Shown one piece after another: positions 50,690-60,578 of a stretch of 64,000 nt of DNA. Origin of the DNA: Superficieibacter sp. HKU1. GTDB taxonomy: Bacteria; Pseudomonadota; Gammaproteobacteria; Enterobacterales; Enterobacteriaceae. Position numbers and translations under genes: made by a program. The notes beneath the pieces are model-generated. The model ran no database searches, was not told the origin of the DNA, and saw only the letters and a program-made list of their open reading frames with translations. The first letter of the stretch is position 1. Each line of letters starts with the position of its first letter. Location: positions 4,278,001-4,342,000 of the forward strand of contig NZ_CP119754.1 of assembly GCF_029319185.1 (NCBI RefSeq). Direction: 5' to 3'.

Positions 50690-52208
50690 GTTCAGGGTCA
50701 ATCACATCCGGGTTAACAACACGCACAAGCGTGGAAAAAAGATCGGTGGCCAACATGCCACGCGTCCCGTGGCGCGCCGCCAGTTTATCAGCCGCGACGC
50801 CGTGCGCCACGCATCCTGCGCTGGCAGCCTCATACAGCGGCAGCTGTTGGGCCAGCAGTGCGCCGATAATACCGGACAGCACGTCGCCCATTCCGCCGCT
50901 GGCCATGCCGGCGTTGCCAGTATCCGCAATGCCCAGCGAACCTTCATGGCTGGCGATCACCGTCCCCGCCCCTTTCAGAACCACCGTGCCGCCATACTGT
51001 TTTACCAGACGCTGCGCAGAAAGTAAGCGATCGCTCTCAATTTCTGCCACGCTGGTATTTAACAGGCGGGCAGCCTCGCCGGGATGCGGGGTCAACAGGC
51101 GATTGTGACGTGTATCGGGGTTGATTGCCAGCAGGTTCAGCGCATCCGCGTCCCAGAGCATCGGTTTGCGAAAATTCTCAACTTTATGCAGCGCCTGTTT
51201 GCCCCATTTTTGCTGTCCAAGGCCTGGACCAATGACCACGACATCTGCCCATTCAAGATTATCCTCAAGCGCCTCCGGCGTCAGTTCCTGGACCATCAAT
51301 TCTGGCCGCGCGGCGAGGATGGGAACGATGTTATCGCTACGGGTTAAGATGCGTACCAGCCCGGCTCCGGCCCTCAGCGCCGCCTCACCGGTCATGCGGA
51401 TCGCCCCCGCCGTACCGTGGTCACCGCCGACAATCAGCAGCTTGCCGTGATCGCCTTTATTGGAGGTCGGACGGCGCGGTTGTAGCCAGTCGGCCAGTTG
51501 CGCACCGTCGAAGCGGTTCCAGGGCGCGTCCTGACTGGCCAGCCAGCCTTCCAGGCCGAGGGCATTGTGGTGCAGACACCCCACGACATCGCGGGCTTTG
51601 CCGGTCAGCAGACCGGGCTTAAGCGCAATAAAGGTGATGGTGAGGGCCGCGTTAATCACCGCGCCCGGCGTCGCGCCTGTCTGGGCCAGCAGTCCGGAGG
51701 GAATATCCAGCGCCACCACGGGAGCCGGATGGTTATTAGCGTGGTCAATCAGCGCCGCAATAGCGTCGCGCGGCGCGCTGCGTAATCCCGTTCCCAGCAG
51801 GCCATCAATGATAACATCAACACCTTCCGGCCAGGCGGCATCGGGCGCATGGATCGTACCACCCGCGTTAAGCCAGGCATTACGCGCGCTTTCCGCCTCT
51901 TCCGGCAGCGGCTTCTTACTCTCCAGCGCAATCAGGCTGACCTGAATGCCTGCCGCCTGCGCGAGCCTCGCCACCACATAGCCATCGCCGCCGTTATTGC
52001 CAGCGCCGCAAAGAATCAGCCAGTGGCGGGAAGTCGGATACGTCTCCCGCGCCAGCGTAAAAGCCGCAAGGCCCGCACGTTGCATCAACTCGTATAGCGT
52101 AATCCCTAATGCATCCGCCGCCTCCTGCTCAAGGTGCGGCAGCGCCTGCGCAGGCCAGACAGTGTGTGGTATACTTGCGCGGTTTGTATTCATCTTATGG
52201 TCCGTCAT
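50682..52208 (-). CDS. nnr: Bifunctional NAD(P)H-hydrate epimerase / ADP-dependent dehydratase Nnr
   Basis: The 508-residue protein (515 in E. coli) begins M-T-D-H-K-M-N. The N-terminal YjeF epimerase domain contains C-G-A-G-N-N-G-G-D-G-Y and D-I-P-S-G-L motifs. The C-terminal kinase-like dehydratase domain (from about 230) contains G-D-H-G-T-A-G-A, T-P-H-P-G-E-A-A-R-L and the G-N-A-G-M-A-S-G-G-M-G-D-V-L-S-G motif. Together they repair damaged NADHX/NADPHX. Its ATG overlaps that of divergent queG. Confidence 0.96.
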   Translation of the reverse strand: MTDHKMNTNRASIPHTVWPAQALPHLEQEAADALGITLYELMQRAGLAAFTLARETYPTSRHWLILCGAGNNGGDGYVVARLAQAAGIQVSLIALESKKPLPEEAESARNAWLNAGGTIHAPDAAWPEGVDVIIDGLLGTGLRSAPRDAIAALIDHANNHPAPVVALDIPSGLLAQTGATPGAVINAALTITFIALKPGLLTGKARDVVGCLHHNALGLEGWLASQDAPWNRFDGAQLADWLQPRRPTSNKGDHGKLLIVGGDHGTAGAIRMTGEAALRAGAGLVRILTRSDNIVPILAARPELMVQELTPEALEDNLEWADVVVIGPGLGQQKWGKQALHKVENFRKPMLWDADALNLLAINPDTRHNRLLTPHPGEAARLLNTSVAEIESDRLLSAQRLVKQYGGTVVLKGAGTVIASHEGSLGIADTGNAGMASGGMGDVLSGIIGALLAQQLPLYEAASAGCVAHGVAADKLAARHGTRGMLATDLFSTLVRVVNPDVIDPEHD

Positions 52209-53346
52209 GTCTCAGCCCCTCGATCTCAATCAGTTAGCGCAAAATATTAAACAATGGGGCACTGAACTCGGGTTCCAGCAGGTCGGTATTGCCGATACCG
52301 ACCTGAGCGCCAGCGAGCCGAAACTGCAGGCGTGGCTCGATAAGCAGTACCACGGCGAAATGGAGTGGATGGCGCGTCACGGCATGATGCGCGCCCGTCC
52401 GCATGAACTTTTGCCCGGTACGCTTCGCGTCATCAGCGTGCGGATGAACTATCTGCCCGCCAACGCGGCTTTCGCCCGCACGCTGAAAAATCCCTCTCTT
52501 GGCTACGTCAGCCGCTACGCGCTGGGGCGCGACTACCATAAGCTGCTGCGCAATCGCTTAAAAAAGCTTGGGGAGAAAATTCAGGAACAGTGCGCGTCGC
52601 TGAATTTTAGACCTTTTGTCGATTCTGCGCCTCTGCTTGAGCGTCCGCTGGCAGAAAAAGCTGGGCTGGGCTGGACAGGTAAGCACTCACTTATCCTTAG
52701 CCGCGATGCCGGATCGTTCTTCTTCCTCGGTGAACTGTTAATCGACTTGCCGCTTCCGGTTGATACTCCTGTCGAAGAAGGCTGCGGACGCTGCGTGGCC
52801 TGCATGACCATCTGTCCTACCGGGGCGATTGTTGAACCCTATATCGTAGACGCCCGGCGCTGTATCTCCTACCTGACGATTGAACTGGAAGGCGCTATTC
52901 CCGAGGAATTCCGTCCGCTGATGGGCAACCGGATCTACGGCTGCGATGACTGTCAGTTGATCTGTCCGTGGAACCGTTATTCGCAGCTTACCGAAGAAGA
53001 GGATTTTAGCCCGCGCAAATCGCTGCATGCGCCGGAGCTGATCGAACTGTTTGCCTGGAGCGAGGCCTGGTTTCTGAAAGTTACCGAAGGATCGGCAATT
53101 CGCCGTATCGGTCATCTGCGCTGGCTGCGCAATATTGCCGTCGCGCTGGGAAACGCGCCGTGGGATGAAGCCACTATTCAGGCGCTGGAATCGCGCCGGG
53201 GTGAGCACTCACTTCTCGACGAACACATAGAGTGGGCGATTGCGCAGCAAATCGAGAAGCGAAATGCCTGTGTCGTGGAAGTGCAGCTGCCAAAAAAACA
53301 GCGGCTGGTACGGGTGGTTGAAAAAGGGCTGCCGCGCGACGCCTGA
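52207..53346 (+). CDS. queG: Epoxyqueuosine reductase QueG
   Basis: ATG 52207 gives 379 residues, the E. coli length, starting M-S-Q-P-L-D-L; a 70-residue upstream extension runs antisense through nnr and is rejected. Two 4Fe-4S motifs are visible: C-G-R-C-V-A-C-M-T-I-C-P and C-D-D-C-Q-L-I-C-P, with a cobalamin-binding N-terminal half. It reduces epoxyqueuosine to queuosine in tRNA, the last step of Q synthesis. Convergent toward the tRNA-Gly genes. Confidence 0.97.
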   Translation: MSQPLDLNQLAQNIKQWGTELGFQQVGIADTDLSASEPKLQAWLDKQYHGEMEWMARHGMMRARPHELLPGTLRVISVRMNYLPANAAFARTLKNPSLGYVSRYALGRDYHKLLRNRLKKLGEKIQEQCASLNFRPFVDSAPLLERPLAEKAGLGWTGKHSLILSRDAGSFFFLGELLIDLPLPVDTPVEEGCGRCVACMTICPTGAIVEPYIVDARRCISYLTIELEGAIPEEFRPLMGNRIYGCDDCQLICPWNRYSQLTEEEDFSPRKSLHAPELIELFAWSEAWFLKVTEGSAIRRIGHLRWLRNIAVALGNAPWDEATIQALESRRGEHSLLDEHIEWAIAQQIEKRNACVVEVQLPKKQRLVRVVEKGLPRDA

Positions 53347-53347
53347 T

Positions 53348-53596
53348 TCATTCACAGCGTGTGTATAAAATTAAAAACCTATTGGTATTCAACGCGCAAA
53401 AATTCGTCAAGCGATCTAATTAACATTTTGAAATATTATTTTCTCTATGATTTTCATAAGCTTAATTAAAAATCATTTACATTTTGAACTTTTTTGCCAA
53501 ACAGTGAATACAATCCGGCCTGTGGATAACTCTGTTCACAGAAGTTTGTCAGAAGTGAAAGACATCCCAATCAACGGGCCTTGCCGCTGTGGATAA
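53348..53596 (-). other. datA: datA-like DnaA box cluster
   Basis: The AT-rich gap between queG and the tRNA-Gly genes has three 9-mers fitting the DnaA box consensus TTATNCACA on the minus strand. They read on the + strand TGTGTATAA (53360-53368), TGTGGATAA (53521-53529) and TGTGGATAA (53588-53596). A weaker box (TCATTCACA, seven of nine) is at 53348-53356. E. coli datA, which promotes hydrolysis of DnaA-ATP with IHF to limit re-initiation, lies at this same glyVXY-queG junction. I found no clean IHF site by eye. Confidence 0.75.
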
Positions 53597-53617
53597 TTTA
53601 TTCTTGAGATGAAATTT

Positions 53618-53693
<76 letters not shown>

Positions 53694-53718
53694 TTGGGTG
53701 GTGTAAATCTTCAAATTT

Positions 53719-53794
<76 letters not shown>

Positions 53795-53818
53795 TTGGGT
53801 GGTGTACATCTTCAAATT

Positions 53819-53894
<76 letters not shown>

Positions 53895-53935
53895 TCTGTG
53901 TAACGTTGCAAATTCTGCATCGGTACGGGAGGCGC

Positions 53936-53963
53936 ATTATACGAGAAATCCTTTATGCTGCAA
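53936..53963 (-). promoter_or_regulatory. Promoter of the tRNA-Gly operon
   Basis: On the minus strand TTGCAG (53958-53963) and a perfect TATAAT (53936-53941) are 16 bases apart. The -10 is followed by the GC-rich GCGCCTCCCG, a stringent-type discriminator typical of stable RNA promoters. Confidence 0.85.
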
Positions 53964-54088
53964 GCCCCTGAACCGCAATTTTTCAACTTTCCTGCCTGAG
54001 TGCTGTTTTTATCAGCAAGGCGTACAATTTAGCGTCAAATTTCGCCCTTCGCAAGCGCGTCGGGCTGTACAGGGGCGTTAAACGCTTA

Positions 54089-54631
54089 TCACTGAATAAA
54101 ATGCTCGCGGTAATACGCCAGTTCGGCCACGGATTCGCGGATATCATCCATCGCCTGATGGGTACCCTGCTTGGTAAAGCCCGGCAGAATTTCCGGCTTC
54201 CAGCGGCGAGCCAGTTCTTTCAGGGTGCTGACATCCAGATAGCGGTAGTGGAAATACGCTTCCAGCTCAGGCATATACTTAAACAGAAAGCGGCGATCCT
54301 GGCCGATGCTGTTACCGCAAATCGGTGATTTGCCCGCCGGAACCCACTGCTGCAAAAACGCAATCGTGGCAAGCTCCGCGGCGCGATCGTCAAACTGGCT
54401 GGCTTTCACCCGCTCAACCAGCCCGCTACCGGTATGGGTGCGCACATTCCAGTCATCCATCAATGCCAGTTGTGCATCAGACTGATGCACCGCAATTATC
54501 GGGCCTTCTGCCAGGATATTTAAATTCGCATCGGTCACCAGGGTGGCAATTTCAATAATGCGATCGCGCTCGGGATCCAGCCCGGTCATTTCCAGATCGA
54601 TCCAAATCAGGTTGTTTTCATCTGCACTCAT
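54089..54631 (-). CDS. orn: Oligoribonuclease
   Basis: ATG 54631 (M-S-A-D-E-N-N) gives 180 residues, like E. coli Orn (181); a GTG four codons upstream overlaps the GGTGG ribosome binding site. DEDDh exonuclease motifs are W-I-D-L-E-M-T-G (Asp, Glu), D-V-S-T-L-K-E-L and H-Q-A-M-D-D-I near the C-terminus. It degrades 2-5 nt RNA and is essential in E. coli. Divergent from rsgA. Confidence 0.97.
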   Translation of the reverse strand: MSADENNLIWIDLEMTGLDPERDRIIEIATLVTDANLNILAEGPIIAVHQSDAQLALMDDWNVRTHTGSGLVERVKASQFDDRAAELATIAFLQQWVPAGKSPICGNSIGQDRRFLFKYMPELEAYFHYRYLDVSTLKELARRWKPEILPGFTKQGTHQAMDDIRESVAELAYYREHFIQ

Positions 54632-54760
54632 GCTATTTTCCACCCATAATTTTATATTCGAGACTCGTCAACGTTATGGCGGATGACGGGTCGGCAATCT
54701 TAATCGATAGCATGTATCATAGAGGTTTTGCCCCTGACGGGCGACCAGGAGTCAGTACGA

Positions 54761-55813
54761 TTGAGTAAAAATAAACTCTCCAAAGGTCAGCAGCGCCGCG
54801 TAAAAGCGAATCATCAGCGCCGACTTACCACGACTGCGGAGAAGCCTGATTATGATGACAATCTGTTTGGCGAGCCGGCGGAAGGCATCGTCATCAGCCG
54901 CTTTGGCATGCACGTTGACGTTGAATCCGCCGACGGTGAAACCCACCGCTGCAATATCCGCCGCACCATCCGCTCGCTGGTCACCGGAGACCGCGTCGTC
55001 TGGCGGCCAGGAAAAGCGGCGGCGGAAGGCGTCAACGTTAAAGGCATCGTGGAAGCGGTGCATGAGCGTACCTCGGTTCTGACGCGTCCGGACTTTTACG
55101 ATGGCGTAAAGCCGATTGCCGCCAACATTGACCAGATTGTTATCGTCTCGGCGATCCTGCCGGAATTATCAGTCAACATCATCGATCGCTATCTTGTCGC
55201 CTGTGAAACGCTGGAAGTTGAGCCGATCATCGTCCTCAACAAAATCGACTTGCTGGATGACGACGGCATGCGTTTTGTGAACGAGCAGATGGATATTTAT
55301 CGCCATATTGGCTATCGCGTGCTGATGGTATCCAGCTATACCCAGGATGGGTTGAAACCGCTGGAAGAGGCGCTGACCGACCGTATCAGCATCTTTGCCG
55401 GGCAATCCGGCGTCGGCAAATCCAGCTTGCTAAACGCGTTGTTAGGGTTACCGGTTGAGATCCTGACTAACGACGTTTCCGACAACTCCGGCCTGGGCCA
55501 GCACACCACCACCGCCGCGCGCCTGTACCACTTCCCGCACGGCGGAGATGTAATCGACTCCCCCGGCGTGCGTGAGTTTGGCCTCTGGCATCTGGAGCCA
55601 GAACAAATCACTCAGGGTTTTGTCGAATTCCACGACTATTTAGGCCTGTGCAAATACCGTGATTGTAAACATGATACCGATCCTGGCTGCGCCATTCGCG
55701 CAGCGGTAGAAGAAGGAAAAATTGCAGAGAGCCGCTTTGACAATTATCACCGTATTCTGGAAAGCATGGCGCAGGTAAAGACGCGTAAAAACTTTTCTGA
55801 AACCGATAACTGA
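54761..55813 (+). CDS. rsgA: Small-subunit biogenesis GTPase RsgA (TTG start)
   Basis: A TTG at 54761, nine bases after AGGAG, gives 350 residues as in E. coli, starting (M)-S-K-N-K-L-S-K-G-Q-Q-R-R. An earlier in-frame ATG (54728) would place the ribosome binding site inside the gene. Domains: OB fold, then a circularly permuted GTPase with N-K-I-D (G4) before G-Q-S-G-V-G-K-S-S (G1) and D-S-P-G (G3), then a zinc domain with C-K-Y-R-D-C-K-H and a later Cys. It releases RbfA during late 30S maturation. Confidence 0.95.
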   Translation: MSKNKLSKGQQRRVKANHQRRLTTTAEKPDYDDNLFGEPAEGIVISRFGMHVDVESADGETHRCNIRRTIRSLVTGDRVVWRPGKAAAEGVNVKGIVEAVHERTSVLTRPDFYDGVKPIAANIDQIVIVSAILPELSVNIIDRYLVACETLEVEPIIVLNKIDLLDDDGMRFVNEQMDIYRHIGYRVLMVSSYTQDGLKPLEEALTDRISIFAGQSGVGKSSLLNALLGLPVEILTNDVSDNSGLGQHTTTAARLYHFPHGGDVIDSPGVREFGLWHLEPEQITQGFVEFHDYLGLCKYRDCKHDTDPGCAIRAAVEEGKIAESRFDNYHRILESMAQVKTRKNFSETDN

Positions 55814-55910
55814 CATTTATGCTTAGCATCGCTAAAATCGTCCCCCTTTTTTCATGGACCCGTTCCGCAGGCGGGTACAGGAACGACAAAACAAAGGCCT
55901 GGAGGCTATC

Positions 55911-56873
55911 GTGTTAAACGATCTTAAACTTTCGCTGCAATATATTCTGCCGAAACTGTGGCTTACGCGCCTGGCGGGCTGGGGCGCAAGCAAACGCGCA
56001 GGCTGGCTGACCAAACTGGTTATCGACTTGTTCGTCAAATACTACAAAGTCGATATGAAAGAGGCACAGAAGCCAGATACCGCCAGCTACCGTTCGTTTA
56101 ATGATTTCTTCGTGCGCCCGCTGCGTGACGAAGTTCGCCCGCTTAACACCGATCCTAACGTCCTGGTGATGCCAGCCGATGGCGTGATAAGCCAGCTTGG
56201 TCACATCGAAAACGACAAAATCTTGCAGGCCAAAGGACATAACTATTCCCTGGAAGCATTACTGGCGGGTAACTATACGCTGGCTGACCAGTTCCGTAAC
56301 GGCTCGTTCGTTACCACCTATCTCTCGCCGCGCGACTATCACCGCGTTCACATGCCGTGCAACGGCATCCTGCGTGAGATGATTTATGTGCCGGGCGATC
56401 TGTTCTCCGTTAACCATCTTACCGCGCAAAACGTGCCTAACCTTTTTGCGCGAAATGAGCGCGTTATCTGCCTTTTCGACACCGAATTCGGCCCGATGGT
56501 GCAAATTCTGGTGGGGGCGACTATTGTTGGTAGCATTGAAACCGTCTGGGCTGGCACCATCACGCCGCCGCGTGAAGGCATTATCAAGCGCTGGACCTGG
56601 CCGGAAGGCGAAAGCGAAGGTTCCGTGGCGTTGCTGAAAGGTCAGGAGATGGGCCGCTTTAAACTGGGCTCGACGGTGATTAACCTGTTCGCGCCGGGGA
56701 AAGTGGATCTGGTTGAGACATTGCATAGTCTGTCAGTGACCAAAATCGGTCAACCGCTGGCGGTTTCTACAGAAGCGCAGATCCAGCCTGAACCTGCGCC
56801 GCTGCCAGAAGATGAAGTCAACGCCGAGCTGGACGCCAGCCCGCTGGTTGACGACAAGCGAGACGATATTTAA
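55911..56873 (+). CDS. psd: Phosphatidylserine decarboxylase proenzyme (GTG start)
   Basis: GTG 55911 with GGAGG five bases upstream gives 320 residues (322 in E. coli), starting (M)-L-N-D-L-K-L-S-L-Q-Y; the ATG at 55854 would add an unrelated extension. The self-cleavage site L-G-S-T is near residue 251-254, producing the beta chain and the pyruvoyl alpha chain. Conserved H-R-V-H-M-P and F-S-V-N segments are present. It makes phosphatidylethanolamine at the inner membrane. mscM follows after 20 bases. Confidence 0.96.
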   Translation: MLNDLKLSLQYILPKLWLTRLAGWGASKRAGWLTKLVIDLFVKYYKVDMKEAQKPDTASYRSFNDFFVRPLRDEVRPLNTDPNVLVMPADGVISQLGHIENDKILQAKGHNYSLEALLAGNYTLADQFRNGSFVTTYLSPRDYHRVHMPCNGILREMIYVPGDLFSVNHLTAQNVPNLFARNERVICLFDTEFGPMVQILVGATIVGSIETVWAGTITPPREGIIKRWTWPEGESEGSVALLKGQEMGRFKLGSTVINLFAPGKVDLVETLHSLSVTKIGQPLAVSTEAQIQPEPAPLPEDEVNAELDASPLVDDKRDDI

Positions 56874-56893
56874 TTCAACGTAAAGGGTTTTCC

Positions 56894-59800
56894 GTGCGCC
56901 TGATTATCACTTTTCTGATGGCCTGGAGCCTCAGTATGGGGGCGTACGCGGCGACGGCCCCCGACGCCAAACAGATAACCCAGGAACTGGAGCAGGCAAA
57001 GGCGGCAAAACCCGCCCAGCCCGAAGCCGTTGAGGCACTCCAGTCCGCACTTAACGCGCTTGAGGAGCGAAAAGGCTCGCTTGAGCGCGCGCAGCAATAT
57101 CAGCAGGTTATCGATAACTTCCCCAAACTCTCGCAAACCCTGCGCGCCCAGCTTAACAGCCTGCGTGATGAACCGCGCGACGTGCCCGCCGGGATGTCCA
57201 CCGACGCGCTGAATCAGGAAATCCTTCAGGTCAGCAGTCAGCTTCTGGATAAAAGCCGCGAGGCACAGCAGGAGCAGGAGCGCGCGCGTGACATCGCCGA
57301 CTCCCTGAACCAGCTTCCTCAGCAGCAGACCGACGCCCGTCGCCAGTTAAACGAGGTCGAACGCCGCGCAGGCACCCAGAACGGCAACGCCGCGCTAACC
57401 CAGGCGCAAAGCCTGGCAGCTCAGGCGGAATCCGCCAGACTTAAGGCGCTGGTTGATGAGCTGGAACTGGCGCAGCTTTCCGCCAATAACCGTCAGGAGC
57501 TTTCGCGTCTGCGCTCCGAGCTGGCACAAAAACAGAGCCAGCAGTTAGATGCGTACTTGCAGACGCTGCGTAATCAGGTAAACAGCCAGCGCCAGCGTGA
57601 AGCGGAAAAAGCGCTGGAAAGCACGGAGTTGCTGGCGGAAAACAGCGCCAACCTGCCGCCGGATATCGTCAAGCAGTTCGCCGTCAACCGCGAGCTGTCG
57701 CAGGCGCTGAATCAGCAGGCGCAGCGAATGGATTTAGTCGCGTCACAGCAGCGTCAGGCCACTAACCAGACGCTTCAGGTGCGCCAGGCGCTTAATACGC
57801 TACGCGAACAGGCACAGTGGCTGGGCATGTCCAATATGCTGGGCGATGCCCTCCGCGCTCAGGTCGCCCGCCTGCCGGAAATGCCAAAACCGCAGCAGCT
57901 TGATACCGAAATGGCTCAGCTACGCGTCCACCGAATGCGCTATGAAGATCTGCTCAACAAGCAGGCCCAGCTTCGTCAAATGCACCAGGCAGACGGCCAG
58001 CCGCTGAGCGCGGAACAAAACCGGATCCTTGAGGCGCAGTTGCGCACCCAGCGTGAACTGCTCTCCTCGTTGTTGCAGGGCGGCGATACGCTAATTCTGG
58101 AGCTCACCAAGCTAAAAGTTACCAATAGTCAGCTTGAGGATGCGCTGAAAGAGGTTAACGAAGCCACCCACCGCTATCTGTTCTGGACCTCAGACGTCAA
58201 TCCGCTGACTATCTCCTGGCCTATTGAGGTCGTACAGGATTTACGCCGCCTCATCTCGCTGGATACCGTCAGCCAATTGGGCAAAGCCAGCATCATGATG
58301 CTGACCAGTAAAGAGACGCTGCTGCCGCTGTTTGGCGCGCTGGTGCTGGTCGGCTTCAGTATTTACTCGCGTCGGCATTTTACCCGTTTCCTTGAGCGCT
58401 CCTCCTCACGCGTTGGCAAGGTCACCCAGGATCACTTCTGGCTGACCCTGCGCACGGTATTCTGGTCGATACTGGTGGCCTCTCCCCTGCCGGTGCTGTG
58501 GGCGACGCTGGGCTACGGTCTGCGTGAAGCCTGGCCTTATCCGCTGGCGGTTGCTATCGGTAACGGTGTAACGGCCACGGTGCCGCTGCTGTGGGTGGTG
58601 ATGATTTGCGCGACCTTTGCCCGTCCGACCGGTCTGTTTGTGGCGCACTTTGGCTGGCCGCGTAACCGCGTGGCGCGGGCGATGCGCTATTACCTGATGA
58701 GTATCGGGCTGATTGTGCCGCTGATCATGGCGCTGATCATGTTCGATAATCTCAACGACCGGGAATTTTCCGCCTCGCTGGGACGCCTGTGCTTTATCCT
58801 GATTTGCGGCGCGCTGGCGATGGTTACCCTCAGCCTGAAACGCGCGGGCATTCCGCTGTACCTCGACAAAGAGGGTAACGGCGACAATATGGTCAACAGC
58901 ATGCTGTGGAACCTGATGATGGGTGCGCCACTGATTGCTATTCTGGCGGCAGCGGTGGGCTATCTCGCCACGGCGCAGGCGCTGCTGGCGCGGCTGGAGA
59001 CCTCGGTCGCCATCTGGTTCCTGCTGCTGGTGATTTACCATATCATCCGCCGCTGGATGCTGATCCAGCGCCGCCGACTGGCCTTCGACCGCGCCCGGCA
59101 CCGCCGCGCCGAGATCCTGGCGCAGCGTGCGCGTGGTGAAGAGGAAACGCCGCACGCCACCAGCCTGGAAGGCGCGGTGGAAATCGATGAAAGCGAGCTG
59201 GATCTGGATGCCATCAGTACCCAGTCGCTACGTCTGGTACGCTCGATCCTGATGCTGATTGCGCTGCTCTCCGTCATTGTGCTGTGGTCGGAAATCCACT
59301 CGGCGTTTGGCTTCCTGGAAAATATTACCCTCTGGGACGTCACCTCCACGCTTCAGGGCGTGGAGAGCATTGAGCCAATCACGCTTGGCGCGGTGCTGAT
59401 CGCTATTCTGGTATTTATCATTACCACGCAACTGGTGCGCAACCTGCCCGCGCTGCTGGAGCTGGCGCTGCTTCAGCATCTGGAACTTGCACCGGGCACC
59501 GGCTATGCCATCACCACCATCACCAAATATCTGTTAATGCTGGTCGGTGGTCTGGTGGGCTTCTCAATGATCGGCATTGAGTGGTCGAAGCTGCAATGGC
59601 TGGTTGCCGCGTTAGGTCTGGGTCTCGGCTTTGGTTTACAGGAGATTTTCGCCAACTTTATTTCCGGCCTGATTATCCTGTTCGAGAAGCCGATCCGCAT
59701 CGGCGATACGGTGACTATCCGCGACCTGACCGGCAGCGTGACCAAAATCAACACCCGCGCAACGACGATCAGCGACTGGGACCGCAAGGAGATCATCGTG

Positions 59801-60220
59801 CCAAACAAGGCGTTTATCACCGAGCAGTTTATCAACTGGTCGCTGTCGGACTCCGTCACTCGCGTGGTACTCACTATTCCGGCCCCGTCAGAGGCGAACA
59901 GTGAAGAAGTAACGCAAATTCTGCTGACGGCGGCAGAACGCTGTTCGCTGGTCATTGATACCCCGCCGCCGGAAGTATTCCTGGTTGATCTCCAGCAGGG
60001 CATTCAGATTTTCGAGCTGCGTATTTACGCCGCCGAAATGGGCCACCGGATGCCGCTGCGTCACGAGATCCACCAGCTGATTCTGGCGGGCTTCCGCCAG
60101 CACGGTATTGATATGCCGTTCCCGCCGTTCCAGATGCGGCTGGAAACCCTTTCGGGACGACAAACCGGACGCACGCTGACCTCGGCGGGTAAAGGGACAC
60201 GCCCGGCGGGGAGCGTGTAA
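56894..60220 (+). CDS. mscM: Miniconductance mechanosensitive channel MscM (YjeP)
   Basis: The 1108-residue protein starts at GTG 56894 and is one residue longer than in E. coli. A signal peptide (cleaved after A-Y-A-A near 20) leads to a long periplasmic coiled-coil domain (about 20-470) rich in Gln, Ala and Arg. About eleven membrane helices follow, and then the MscS-type pore helix and cytoplasmic beta domain (G-L-G-F-G-L-Q-E-I-F-A-N-F and G-D-T-V-T-I signatures near 910-950). It opens under membrane tension to release solutes. Likely co-transcribed with psd. Confidence 0.97.
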   Translation: MRLIITFLMAWSLSMGAYAATAPDAKQITQELEQAKAAKPAQPEAVEALQSALNALEERKGSLERAQQYQQVIDNFPKLSQTLRAQLNSLRDEPRDVPAGMSTDALNQEILQVSSQLLDKSREAQQEQERARDIADSLNQLPQQQTDARRQLNEVERRAGTQNGNAALTQAQSLAAQAESARLKALVDELELAQLSANNRQELSRLRSELAQKQSQQLDAYLQTLRNQVNSQRQREAEKALESTELLAENSANLPPDIVKQFAVNRELSQALNQQAQRMDLVASQQRQATNQTLQVRQALNTLREQAQWLGMSNMLGDALRAQVARLPEMPKPQQLDTEMAQLRVHRMRYEDLLNKQAQLRQMHQADGQPLSAEQNRILEAQLRTQRELLSSLLQGGDTLILELTKLKVTNSQLEDALKEVNEATHRYLFWTSDVNPLTISWPIEVVQDLRRLISLDTVSQLGKASIMMLTSKETLLPLFGALVLVGFSIYSRRHFTRFLERSSSRVGKVTQDHFWLTLRTVFWSILVASPLPVLWATLGYGLREAWPYPLAVAIGNGVTATVPLLWVVMICATFARPTGLFVAHFGWPRNRVARAMRYYLMSIGLIVPLIMALIMFDNLNDREFSASLGRLCFILICGALAMVTLSLKRAGIPLYLDKEGNGDNMVNSMLWNLMMGAPLIAILAAAVGYLATAQALLARLETSVAIWFLLLVIYHIIRRWMLIQRRRLAFDRARHRRAEILAQRARGEEETPHATSLEGAVEIDESELDLDAISTQSLRLVRSILMLIALLSVIVLWSEIHSAFGFLENITLWDVTSTLQGVESIEPITLGAVLIAILVFIITTQLVRNLPALLELALLQHLELAPGTGYAITTITKYLLMLVGGLVGFSMIGIEWSKLQWLVAALGLGLGFGLQEIFANFISGLIILFEKPIRIGDTVTIRDLTGSVTKINTRATTISDWDRKEIIVPNKAFITEQFINWSLSDSVTRVVLTIPAPSEANSEEVTQILLTAAERCSLVIDTPPPEVFLVDLQQGIQIFELRIYAAEMGHRMPLRHEIHQLILAGFRQHGIDMPFPPFQMRLETLSGRQTGRTLTSAGKGTRPAGSV

Positions 60221-60238
60221 ACGCTATATTTCTATAAA

Positions 60239-60267
60239 ATGAAAAGCTGGTCATCCCAGCTTTTCAT
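60239..60267. terminator. Bidirectional hairpin between mscM and the AT-rich island
   Basis: ATGAAAAGCTGG (60239-60250) pairs perfectly with CCAGCTTTTCAT (60256-60267) around a 5-base loop. It reaches the stop codon of the small membrane protein gene and can serve both converging transcripts. Confidence 0.8.
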
Positions 60268-60578
60268 CAACACAGGTAGTAGCGAAAAATAAAACGCCAT
60301 AACCAAAACACCAGAAGCACCACGGCTACAGAGTATTGCCATAGACTACGCTGTTTTCTCCATATGATGACATAGATAAAAGGAAAGAATAATGGAATAG
60401 TTAAAGCAACGCCAACAAGACGAACATCATCATTTTCAATATACTCCATGACATCGCAAATATTTTTTATATCGCTGCCATCAATAAACCATTCTTTATC
60501 CTGTGTTGAAAATAGAGTTATTAAAATAACGCATAATAATAACCATATCATATTAATAGCAAATGATTTCCAACTCAC
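60267..60578 (-). CDS. Small three-helix membrane protein, candidate immunity protein
   Basis: I do not recognise this 103-residue protein. It has hydrophobic segments near residues 8-23, 53-73 and 80-100, separated by a short acidic loop (D-V-M-E-Y-I-E-N-D-D). Its ATG overlaps the stop of the upstream gene as ATGA, so the two are coupled. Codons and base composition are much more AT-rich than in mscM or yjeM. A membrane protein placed directly after a peptidoglycan-hydrolase-like gene without a signal peptide fits an immunity protein for an envelope-acting effector. That is inference from arrangement and topology. Confidence 0.55.
   Translation of the reverse strand: MSWKSFAINMIWLLLCVILITLFSTQDKEWFIDGSDIKNICDVMEYIENDDVRLVGVALTIPLFFPFIYVIIWRKQRSLWQYSVAVVLLVFWLWRFIFRYYLC

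Noticed and set aside
51997..52206. A 70-residue N-terminal extension of QueG
   Set aside because: It is antisense to the start of nnr and absent from E. coli QueG; ATG 52207 gives the right length.
58406..59155. A 249-residue minus-strand open frame
   Set aside because: Shadow of mscM; rich in Arg, His and Gln as expected from reading a membrane-protein gene on the other strand.
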